NCBI GenBank assembly: GCA_036307445.1 | Contig: JAXJXP010000007.1 | Location: forward strand, 10,288-74,287 | DNA: 64,000 bases | Direction of reading: 5' to 3' | From: HGM11525 sp036307445 | Lineage (GTDB): Bacteria; Bacillota; Clostridia; UBA1381 | Shown here: one piece after another, positions 51,835-59,026 of the stretch | How the letters are laid out: each line of letters starts with the position of its first letter | Numbering within the stretch: the stretch's first letter is position 1 | The notes under the pieces: model-generated | Told to the model about the DNA's origin: nothing | The model's database searches: none | Seen by the model: the letters and a program-made list of their open reading frames with translations, nothing else | Program-made: the position numbers and the translations under genes

Positions 51835-52695
51835 ATGTATAAGTCAGATTTTGAAATCAAGAGGGAAATTTGTGAAATTGGAAGAAGAGTTTATCAGAAC
51901 GGATATTGCGCAGCTAATGACGGTAATATCTCGGTTAAGATAGATGATAATACATACTTCACAACTCCGACAGGCGTATCAAAGGGTTATATGACACCGG
52001 ATATGATTTGTAAGGTTGACGGTCAGGGAAATCCCAAGGAGTCAACAGGCAAATACCGTCCGTCATCAGAGTTCAAGATGCACCTTAAGGTGTATCAGGA
52101 GAGACCTGACGTAAATGCAGTTGTTCACGCACATCCGCCGATTGCTACAAGCTTTGCTATTGCAGGTATTGCACTTGACAAGCTTATTATGCCTGAGGCT
52201 GTTATATTCCTCGGTGGAGTTCCCATTGCACAGTACGGTACACCGTCTACTATGGAAATTCCTGAGTCTTTGGAGCCATATATCCAGGATTACGATGCAA
52301 TCCTTCTTGCTAATCACGGTGCACTTTCATTCGGATGTGACCTTAATACAGCATTCTTCAGAATGGAATCAACAGAATTCTATGCTAAGCTTACATTCTA
52401 CGCAACATTGTTGGGCGGTGCAAAGGAAATCCCCTGCGGCGAGGTTAAGAAGCTTATCGAGCTTCGTAAGCAGTTTAATGTTCCGGGCCGTCATCCGATG
52501 GAAAAGCTTTGCCCGGGTTGCTATGAGGACGGCACATGTGATATGTCTCCGACAGAAGCAAACGAAAAGACAGGTAATGAGTGTTCAGCTACATATCACG
52601 GACCTCAGAAAAATTCAGGCTGCAATTGTGATGCAGATGTAAAGGATATCGTTGCAGAGGTTACAAGACGTGTACTTGAGCAGTACAAGAAATAA
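51835..52695 (+). CDS. BMC-associated class II sugar-phosphate aldolase
   Basis: This 286-aa protein has a full fuculose/rhamnulose-1-phosphate aldolase core: GNIS and TPTG phosphate loops, Glu79 and Zn ligands His98, His100 and His161 (VVHAHPP, LLANHGALS). It should yield L-lactaldehyde and DHAP. After residue 220 an extension follows with six Cys (226, 229, 235, 250, 263, 265). It ends in the amphipathic helix DVKDIVAEVTRRVLEQ, typical of an encapsulation peptide. It is the first gene of the BMC operon and its likely signature enzyme. The exact sugar is unproved. Confidence 0.85.
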   Translation: MYKSDFEIKREICEIGRRVYQNGYCAANDGNISVKIDDNTYFTTPTGVSKGYMTPDMICKVDGQGNPKESTGKYRPSSEFKMHLKVYQERPDVNAVVHAHPPIATSFAIAGIALDKLIMPEAVIFLGGVPIAQYGTPSTMEIPESLEPYIQDYDAILLANHGALSFGCDLNTAFFRMESTEFYAKLTFYATLLGGAKEIPCGEVKKLIELRKQFNVPGRHPMEKLCPGCYEDGTCDMSPTEANEKTGNECSATYHGPQKNSGCNCDADVKDIVAEVTRRVLEQYKK

Positions 52696-53621
52696 TGGAT
52701 AAGCTATATACCGGCGCCGGCGATGCGGGGCAGACCTCCACGCTGTCGCAAAGGCGCATATCCAAAACAGATTTGATAATCGAGCTTTTGGGCAGTCTTG
52801 ATGAACTGTCGGCGGCTTTGGGTGTTGCTAAGGTCAATGCCTATGACAAAAAACTGACAGATGATATCGAGACTATACAAAAGAAGCTTATCGGAGTTAT
52901 GGGCGAGGTTGCCGGCGGAAACAAGTCGGTAACACCTGAATGTCCGTGCGTTGTAGAGAAAATGTGCGACGAATATCAGTGCAAATTTGAGGGCTTTACC
53001 ATAAGCGGCGAAAATCCTGTTTCGGCACATTTGTCGCTTGCAAGAACTATTGCAAGACGTGCAGAGAGAAATTCTGTTAAGGCAAATCAGCTTGGCAGGG
53101 TGCAGAAGGAAGTTATGGTATGGTTAAATCGCCTGAGCGACCTTTTGTATGCAATGTCGCAGTATGCAGCAAAGGACAATGCACCAAAACCTGAAACTGG
53201 AGCATACAGACCGGACGTTATGTCCCTTGCTCTTGCAAAGGAATTATCTCTTGCAGTTGAGCAGTATGCACAATCAATTGGTGTGAAAGCGGTTGTTGCG
53301 ATAGTAAATGCAGGTGCTAATCTTGTTCTTCTTCACGCAACCGACGATTCATATATTGCAAGCCGAAAAATTGCTTATGATAAAGCATATACATCAGTAT
53401 CTCTAAAAATGGCAACAATTACCGCACTTAAAGAAACACGAGGCGGCGCATTGGATGGACTTACCGCCGGTGAGGGAATATGCCTTTTGGGTGGCGGTGA
53501 GCCGCTTAAGGTAGGAGATTCTATCATAGGTGCAATAGGTGTTTCGGGAGGAACTGCAGAACAGGACACAAACCTTGCTCGATTTGCAGCAGAGTATTTA
53601 CTGAGGAGGCAGACGTTATGA
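52695..53621 (+). CDS. PduO-like cobalamin adenosyltransferase fused to GlcG/HbpS domain
   Basis: Residues 1-165 form a PduO-type ATP:cob(I)alamin adenosyltransferase (YTGAGDAGQTSTLSQRRISK, ARTIARRAERN, WLNRLSDLLYAM). Residues 175-308 form a GlcG/HbpS-like domain (SLALAKELSLAVEQYAQSIG and GAIGVSGGTAEQDTNLA). The ATG overlaps the aldolase stop by one base. Such a fusion is standard in Pdu loci, where it supplies adenosylcobalamin to a B12-dependent dehydratase. No dehydratase is present here. Confidence 0.88.
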   Translation: MDKLYTGAGDAGQTSTLSQRRISKTDLIIELLGSLDELSAALGVAKVNAYDKKLTDDIETIQKKLIGVMGEVAGGNKSVTPECPCVVEKMCDEYQCKFEGFTISGENPVSAHLSLARTIARRAERNSVKANQLGRVQKEVMVWLNRLSDLLYAMSQYAAKDNAPKPETGAYRPDVMSLALAKELSLAVEQYAQSIGVKAVVAIVNAGANLVLLHATDDSYIASRKIAYDKAYTSVSLKMATITALKETRGGALDGLTAGEGICLLGGGEPLKVGDSIIGAIGVSGGTAEQDTNLARFAAEYLLRRQTL

Positions 53622-55036
53622 ATATTGACGAAAAACAGCTTGAACAGATAGTTAGAAACGTGCTCTCCGGAATGGAGAAGGAGGAGTCTCAAAAACGTCA
53701 GCTTGGAGTTTTCGACACAATGGAGGAAGCTTTGGAGGCGGTTAATAAGGCATATGCTCTTTTCCGTAGCTATAACAGAGAACAGAGAGAAAATATTATA
53801 AAAGAGATTAGAAGACTTACCCATGAGGAAGCTGAAATAATGGCAAAGCTTGCTGTTGAAGATACCAAGATGGGTAATGTGTATCACAAGATTTTGAAAC
53901 ATCACTTAGTTGCAGATAAAACACCTGGCACAGAGGATTTGGAGGTTAAGGCACTGTCGGGAGATAGAGGCTTGACACTTGTTGAGATGGCTCCTTACGG
54001 AATTATCGGTGCTATTACTCCGTCTACTAACCCAAGCTGTACGGTAATCTGTAACAGTATAGGAATGCTTGCCGGCGGTAACGGTGTTATATTTAACCCG
54101 CACCCGCACGCAAAGAGAATTTCCGCTTATGCGGTCGATTTGGTAAACCGTGCAGTGCTTGCTGCAGGCGGCCCTGAGAACATAGTGGCAACAGTAAAGA
54201 ATCCGACAATGGATACATCAAATATGATGGTAAATCATCCGTCGGTTAAGATGCTCGTTGCAACAGGCGGCCCCGGAGTTGTAAAGATGCTTCTTTCAAG
54301 TGGAAAGAAAGCAATAGGGGCTGGTGCAGGCAATCCGCCGGTAGTTGTTGATGATACTGCAGATATCAAGAAGGCTGCAAAGGATATCATCGACGGCTGT
54401 ACATTTGATAATAACCTTCCTTGTATTGCAGAGAAAGAGTGCTTTGTTATGGAAAGCGTTGCCGACGAGCTTATCGACGGTATGCAGAAAAACGGTGCAT
54501 ATCTTTTAAGCGCACAACAGGTTAAGGAGCTTGAAAAGGTAGTGCTCGTAGAAGCTCCTGCCAAAAAGCCGGGAGATAAACCCAAGCTTGTTATTAACAA
54601 GGATTATGTTGGCAGAGATGCTAAGTTGATATTGGCACAAATCGGTGTGAATGTTGGTGATGAGGTTCGTTGTATTATCTGTGAAACTGAGTTTTCACAG
54701 GCATTCGTGCAGACAGAGCTTATGATGCCTATTCTTCCGATTGTAAGATGTCGCACGTTTGAGGAAGCTATGGAAATGGCGGTAAAAGCAGAGCACGGCA
54801 ACCGTCATACTGCACATCTTCATTCAAAGAATGTTGACCGTATGACAGCATATGCAAGAGCTGTTTGTACTACAATCTTCGTAAAGAATGCACCGAGCTA
54901 TGCCGGAATAGGCTTCGGCAGTGAAGGTCATACAACCTTTACGATTGCAGGTCCGACGGGTGAGGGTATCACCTCGGCACGCAGCTTTATAAGACAGCGC
55001 CGTTGTGTATTGGTTGACAGTTTATCAATAGTATAA
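53618..55036 (+). CDS. CoA-acylating aldehyde dehydrogenase (PduP/EutE family)
   Basis: The 472-aa enzyme converts an aldehyde, CoA and NAD+ to acyl-CoA. The nucleophile is Cys269 in CTFDNNLPCIAEK. GAITPSTNPSCTVICNSI and HTTFTIAGPTGEGITSAR are typical. The N-terminus MNIDEKQLEQIVRNVLSGM is an amphipathic encapsulation-peptide helix separated by a short linker. It overlaps the PduO-like gene by four bases. Lactaldehyde or propionaldehyde are the plausible substrates. Confidence 0.92.
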   Translation: MNIDEKQLEQIVRNVLSGMEKEESQKRQLGVFDTMEEALEAVNKAYALFRSYNREQRENIIKEIRRLTHEEAEIMAKLAVEDTKMGNVYHKILKHHLVADKTPGTEDLEVKALSGDRGLTLVEMAPYGIIGAITPSTNPSCTVICNSIGMLAGGNGVIFNPHPHAKRISAYAVDLVNRAVLAAGGPENIVATVKNPTMDTSNMMVNHPSVKMLVATGGPGVVKMLLSSGKKAIGAGAGNPPVVVDDTADIKKAAKDIIDGCTFDNNLPCIAEKECFVMESVADELIDGMQKNGAYLLSAQQVKELEKVVLVEAPAKKPGDKPKLVINKDYVGRDAKLILAQIGVNVGDEVRCIICETEFSQAFVQTELMMPILPIVRCRTFEEAMEMAVKAEHGNRHTAHLHSKNVDRMTAYARAVCTTIFVKNAPSYAGIGFGSEGHTTFTIAGPTGEGITSARSFIRQRRCVLVDSLSIV

Positions 55037-55068
55037 TAAAAGTTATAAAATTGAAGGGAGCTAATAAA

Positions 55069-55338
55069 ATGGAAGCACTTGGTATGGTGGAAACAAGAGG
55101 TCTTACCGCATCAGTTGAGGCAGCAGATGCAATGACAAAGGCAGCAAACGTACAGCTTATCGGTACAGAGAAGATTGGTTCGGGTCTTGTAAGTGTAATG
55201 GTAAGAGGCGATGTTGGCGCAGTTAAGGCTGCTGTTGAAGCAGGTGCAGCTGCAGCAAGTAAGCTTGGTGAGCTTGTAGCACAGCACGTAATTCCCCGTC
55301 CTCACAGCGACGTGGAGAAAATCCTTCCGAAGTTCTAA
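55069..55338 (+). CDS. BMC-M hexameric shell protein (first copy)
   Basis: The 89-aa protein has the single Pf00936 domain, MEALGMVETRGLTASVEAAD..., VMVRGDVGAVKAAVEAG and HVIPRPHSDVEKILP, as in PduA/PduJ. It forms hexamers that tile the shell facets. ATG at 55069 follows GAAGGGAG; the upstream TTG lies in the leader. About 15 of 89 positions differ from the second copy. Confidence 0.95.
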   Translation: MEALGMVETRGLTASVEAADAMTKAANVQLIGTEKIGSGLVSVMVRGDVGAVKAAVEAGAAAASKLGELVAQHVIPRPHSDVEKILPKF

Positions 55339-55498
55339 GGCAAGGTAATTACATATGCTGAAAACCTTTATGTCTGATAAAATCTGTTAAAGACGATTGT
55401 AGGGGCACGCATCCCCGACGGTCCGTCATTCAGAAATTATATCAGGCTATTGGTTCAAAATAAAGAGATATATAATAGTAAAAGAGGAGGATACTAAA
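55339..55498. other. Spacer between shell genes containing a dispersed repeat
   Basis: The 160-bp gap is unusually long for this operon. It holds the 29-bp repeat copy at 55399-55427 and no ORF. Confidence 0.5.
55399..55427. repeat. Short dispersed palindromic repeat, copy 2
   Basis: 22/29 identical to 48000-48028. It contains GGGG-CACGCAT-CCCC and GACGG-T-CCGTC dyads. It probably represents a small non-autonomous repeat family. Confidence 0.55.
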
Positions 55499-55774
55499 AT
55501 GGCAGTAGAAGCATTGGGTATGGTTGAAACAAGAGGTCTTGTGGCAGCGGTTGAAGCAGCAGATGCTATGGTTAAGGCAGCAAACGTACAGCTTATCGGC
55601 ACAGAGAGAATCGGTTCAGGTCTTGTAACTGTAATGGTAAGAGGCGATGTTGGTGCAGTTCAGGCTGCAACAGATGCAGGTGCAGCAGCAGGTGCTAAGC
55701 TTGGTGAGCTTGTTTCTGTTCACGTAATTCCCCGTCCCCACGGTGATGTGGAAAAGATTCTTCCCGCTATCTAA
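55499..55774 (+). CDS. BMC-M hexameric shell protein (second copy)
   Basis: The 91-aa PduA/PduJ-like protein has the same fold as the first copy: VEALGMVETRGLVAAVEAAD, VMVRGDVGAVQAATDAG, HVIPRPHGDVEKILP. A GAGGAGG site precedes the ATG. The close similarity points to tandem duplication with later divergence. Differences include a Lys-to-Arg change before GSG and two changes before HVIPRPH, near the rim rather than the pore motif. It is followed by a strong hairpin. Confidence 0.95.
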   Translation: MAVEALGMVETRGLVAAVEAADAMVKAANVQLIGTERIGSGLVTVMVRGDVGAVQAATDAGAAAGAKLGELVSVHVIPRPHGDVEKILPAI

Positions 55775-55803
55775 TCGGAAAGCGGCTTAAAAACAAATAG
55801 TCA

Positions 55804-55828
55804 GGGGAGGGGAAGCCTTCCTCTCCCC
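55804..55828 (+). promoter_or_regulatory. Intra-operon hairpin after the shell genes
   Basis: The GC-rich stem GGGGAGGGG/CCTCTCCCC (one G-U) with an AAGCCTT loop lacks a T-run. It could stabilise the upstream shell-gene mRNA or damp read-through into pduL. Confidence 0.5.
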
Positions 55829-55851
55829 GACAAACTATCTTGGAGGGCATT

Positions 55852-56496
55852 ATGGTAGACGAAAGCATTGTAAAACAGGTTACAAAAATTATTATGGAAC
55901 AACTCAATAGCGAAAGTGCAGACGATGGAATAAAGGTCGGAGTTTCGGCTCGTCATGTGCATCTTTCACAGGCGGATTTGGAAACCCTGTTCGGTAAAGG
56001 CCATGAGCTTACACCGAAAAAGATGCTTATGGGCGGTCAGTTTGCTGCCGAGGAATGTGTTACATTGGTCAGCCCTTCACTCAAAACAATTGAAGGTGTA
56101 AGAGTATTAGGTCCGGTGCGTAAGGATTCGCAGATTGAAATTTCCAGAACGGACACCTTCAAGCTAAAGGTAAGCCCACCGGTAAGACCGTCGGGCGAGA
56201 TAAAGGGCAGTGCTCCTATGGCACTGGTAGGTCCTAAAGGCAGTGTATTCTTAAACGAAGGCTGCATTATTGCAAATCGCCATATTCATATGACACCTGC
56301 CGATGCTGAAAAGTATGGCATTAAGGACAACGATATGGTCGATGTTGAAATTCAGAACTCAAAGCCTACACGTTATTATAACGTACAGGTAAGAGTACAT
56401 AAGGACTTTAACACTGAAATGCACATTGATACAGACGACGCAAATGCTTCGGCGATTAAGACAGGCGACCGTGTTGAGATTTTGACTCAAAAATAA
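55852..56496 (+). CDS. pduL: PduL phosphate propanoyltransferase
   Basis: The 214-aa enzyme has the tandem PTAC barrels with GVSARHVHLSQADLETLFG and NRHIHMTPADAEKYGI (metal His pairs) and RPSGEIKGSAP. It converts acyl-CoA to acyl-phosphate and regenerates CoA in the lumen. The N-terminal helix MVDESIVKQVTKIIMEQL is an encapsulation peptide. ATG at 55852 follows TTGGAGGG; the upstream TTG is part of that site. Confidence 0.94.
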   Translation: MVDESIVKQVTKIIMEQLNSESADDGIKVGVSARHVHLSQADLETLFGKGHELTPKKMLMGGQFAAEECVTLVSPSLKTIEGVRVLGPVRKDSQIEISRTDTFKLKVSPPVRPSGEIKGSAPMALVGPKGSVFLNEGCIIANRHIHMTPADAEKYGIKDNDMVDVEIQNSKPTRYYNVQVRVHKDFNTEMHIDTDDANASAIKTGDRVEILTQK

Positions 56497-56545
56497 ATAT
56501 TTTCCGCATAAGAGGTAGACTTTTGCGGAGAACGGAGAATAACAG

Positions 56546-56803
56546 ATGTTATTAGCTAAAGTTAAGGGAACGATAGTTTCCACCAGTAAAAATGAAAAAT
56601 TGGTAGGCTATAAGCTTCTTATAGCCGAAATAATAGAGCAGGACAAGCTGACAGGCAAGGAAATACTTGCAGTAGACGGAGTAGGTGCCGGCATTGGCGA
56701 AAAGGTTATAATCGCGACGGGCAGCGCTGCAAGACTTGGTGTTGACCGCAACGATTCTCCCGTAGATGCTGCGATTGTTGGCATAGTTGACGAAGTTCAG
56801 TAA
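56546..56803 (+). CDS. BMC-P pentameric vertex protein (EutN/CcmL family)
   Basis: The 85-aa protein has the EutN/CcmL fold MLLAKVKGTIVSTSKNEKLVGYKLL, VDGVGAGIGEKVIIATGSAAR and DAAIVGIVDEV. It caps shell vertices. It is the only pentamer gene in the locus, which is enough for closure. Confidence 0.95.
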   Translation: MLLAKVKGTIVSTSKNEKLVGYKLLIAEIIEQDKLTGKEILAVDGVGAGIGEKVIIATGSAARLGVDRNDSPVDAAIVGIVDEVQ

Positions 56804-56821
56804 TTGAAAGGGAGATGCTAA

Positions 56822-58162
56822 ATGAAGCTTTCAGAACTTCAAAAGCTGATTTTTGACGCAGGAATTGTCGGTGCAGGCGGTGCTGGATTTCCAACGAATA
56901 AAAAGCTTTCGGACAAAACGGAAATTATTGTTGTAAATGCGGCAGAGTGTGAGCCTCTTATGATGGTTGACCATCATATCTTCCAGAAGCATCTGCATCT
57001 TATTGTTGAAATCCTTAATATGCTTTTGGATACAATGGGTGCAAAAGAAGCAATAATTGGTATTAAGAGCAAAAACAGATACCTTCTTAATCCAGAGGTT
57101 GTTAAAGATATGGAAGGCACAAGAATAAGCGTTAAGGATATACCTGACATTTATCCTGCAGGCGATGAAGTAATTCTTACATACGAAACAACGGGCAGAA
57201 TTATCCCTGAGGGCGGAATACCGCTTGATGTAGGTGTTATGGTATGCAATACAGAAACACTCTTCAATATATGGAAGCTCTTTAATGAGGATACTCCTGT
57301 TGTAGAAAAATATGTTACCATCGGCGGAGATACCGACAGAGATATAACTGTTAAAGTTCCCGTCGGTATGAAAATATCCGATTTGATGACTGCGTGCGGA
57401 TATACAGACCTTGAAGGAAAAAGGATTATAAACGGCGGACCTATGATGGGTAAGCTTGTTGATATAGAAAATGATGTTGTAACCAAGACGACAAAGGGAC
57501 TTTTGATTTTCCCTGAGGAGCATGAGGTTATACAAAAGAGAATAAGACCAATGTCAATGACATTAAAACGAGCTTCGGCAGCCTGCTGTTACTGTCATAT
57601 GTGTACAGATATGTGTCCAAGGCATCTTATGGGCTATGACCTTGAGGTGCATAAGATTTTAAGAACAGCATCACATTCTGAGGTTACGAATACCAACAGT
57701 TTTTTGCAGGCATCTCTTTGCTGTGGTTGCGGTGTTTGCAGTGTAATTGCGTGCCAGCAGATGCTAGACCCGCAGAATATTGCGATGGAAGTGAAAGGTC
57801 AGCTTGCAAAGCTCGGTTACAGAAGACCGGGGGGTAGAAAGGTCGAAAAGGTAAGCGAGAATCGTGAAGGAAGACTTGTACCTTCTAAGATTTTAGCAGA
57901 AAGACTTGGTCTGCGACGTTTTATGGGTAAAACGGTAACTCGTGATATGCGTGCCTTTAACCCTGATAAAGTATATATTCTTACACGTCAGCACGTTGGT
58001 GCACCGGCAATACCTACAGTTAAGGCTGGTGTTGTGGTAAAACGCGGTGATGTAGTTGCTGTAACACCGGAAAATCTGCTCGGTACGACAATGCACGCAA
58101 GCATAGACGGCAAGGTTGTGTCAGTAACAGATGAAAGTGTAGTTATTGAACGTCTTAAATAA
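56822..58162 (+). CDS. PduS-like RnfC-type flavo-iron-sulfur protein
   Basis: The 446-aa protein has the RnfC/PduS order: IVGAGGAGFPTNKKL nucleotide-binding N-terminus, the SLBB-like VGIPVGMKISD-type region, and two 4Fe-4S motifs CCYCHMCTDMCP and CCGCGVCSVIAC near residues 258-300. The C-terminal RnfC-like barrel domain follows. It transfers electrons between NADH and lumenal redox enzymes or cobalamin. It lies 18 bp before pduT, its usual partner. Confidence 0.92.
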   Translation: MKLSELQKLIFDAGIVGAGGAGFPTNKKLSDKTEIIVVNAAECEPLMMVDHHIFQKHLHLIVEILNMLLDTMGAKEAIIGIKSKNRYLLNPEVVKDMEGTRISVKDIPDIYPAGDEVILTYETTGRIIPEGGIPLDVGVMVCNTETLFNIWKLFNEDTPVVEKYVTIGGDTDRDITVKVPVGMKISDLMTACGYTDLEGKRIINGGPMMGKLVDIENDVVTKTTKGLLIFPEEHEVIQKRIRPMSMTLKRASAACCYCHMCTDMCPRHLMGYDLEVHKILRTASHSEVTNTNSFLQASLCCGCGVCSVIACQQMLDPQNIAMEVKGQLAKLGYRRPGGRKVEKVSENREGRLVPSKILAERLGLRRFMGKTVTRDMRAFNPDKVYILTRQHVGAPAIPTVKAGVVVKRGDVVAVTPENLLGTTMHASIDGKVVSVTDESVVIERLK

Positions 58163-58176
58163 TAGAGGGATTGAAA

Positions 58177-58725
58177 ATGATGAATTCAATAGGCCTTATA
58201 GAAGTTAAGAACATCTCAAAAGGCATAAGAATAACCGATGAAATGTTAAAAAGTGCAGATGTGAACATAATTGATTCAGGTGCAGTTTGCCCCGGTAAGT
58301 ATGTTACGGTAATTGGCGGAAATCTTGCGGCAATACAGGCTGCGGTTGACCGTGCTACCCAAATTGCAGAGGAGGCACTTATTGACAAGTTTGTAATTGG
58401 CAATCTTGGCGATAAGGTTTATCAGGCCGTTAGCGGAACTGCGTGTGCAAAGCCTCGCGGTGCGCTCGGAATTATTGAAACCTTTACGGCGGCTTCTGCA
58501 ATAAATGCTGCCGATGCGGCAGTTAAAGCAGGTGTCGTTGATTTGATAGAAGTCAGAATTGCACGCGGTATGGGCGGAAAGTGCTTTGCCGCAATGACAG
58601 GCGAGGTTGCTGATGTAACCGCAGCTGTCGAGGCTGGAGCTAAGCTTGCTGCAAAAGACGGCGTTCTTATAAACACAGAAGTTATTGCAAATCCGCATCC
58701 GGATTTGTGGCAGTCTGTTATATGA
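58177..58725 (+). CDS. PduT-like BMC-T shell protein with Fe-S site
   Basis: The 182-aa protein has two tandem BMC domains (NSIGLIEVKNISKGIRITDEML... and GALGIIETFTAASAINAAD). The first carries Cys38 in GAVCPGK, the PduT position that supplies the pore 4Fe-4S ligand in the trimer. Together with PduS it probably passes electrons through the shell. ATG at 58177 is six bases from GGGA. It is the last operon gene. Confidence 0.93.
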   Translation: MMNSIGLIEVKNISKGIRITDEMLKSADVNIIDSGAVCPGKYVTVIGGNLAAIQAAVDRATQIAEEALIDKFVIGNLGDKVYQAVSGTACAKPRGALGIIETFTAASAINAADAAVKAGVVDLIEVRIARGMGGKCFAAMTGEVADVTAAVEAGAKLAAKDGVLINTEVIANPHPDLWQSVI

Positions 58726-58734
58726 AAGATTAAG

Positions 58735-58761
58735 TGGCTGTGCCTGTTTTGGGCACAGCCA
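58735..58761 (+). terminator. Hairpin after the microcompartment operon
   Basis: The ten-bp stem TGGCTGTGCC/GGCACAGCCA lacks a T-run, so termination is uncertain. The rest of the 300-bp gap to secA is AT-rich with a TATACT-like -10 near 58956 and no gene. Confidence 0.5.
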
Positions 58762-59026
58762 GTTGACGTTATACGGAAAATGGATTTTTTTCGAAAGGAC
58801 TTGATTATAATCCACTTATGTTATCAAGTATGCCGCAAGTATTGTTTTATGTGGCAGATGTTATTTTGTCTGGCTCTATAACAGGGCAAAAAGAGTGTAA
58901 AATCTAAAAATTTATAATCTATTTAAAAAAAAGGGTGGTATTTTTATCCATAATGTGTTATACTAAGATATTATAATAGAAAAATTATAGCCTGAAGAAT
59001 TAAAACTGAAAGGAAAAATACTACTG

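Noticed and set aside
53375..53905. Minus-strand ORF opposite pduP start
   Set aside because: It overlaps two well-supported genes with no family match.
51835..58725. Classical Pdu or Eut locus
   Set aside because: pduCDE, pduGH, pduB, pduQ, eutBC and eut regulators are missing, and the first gene is a sugar-phosphate aldolase.
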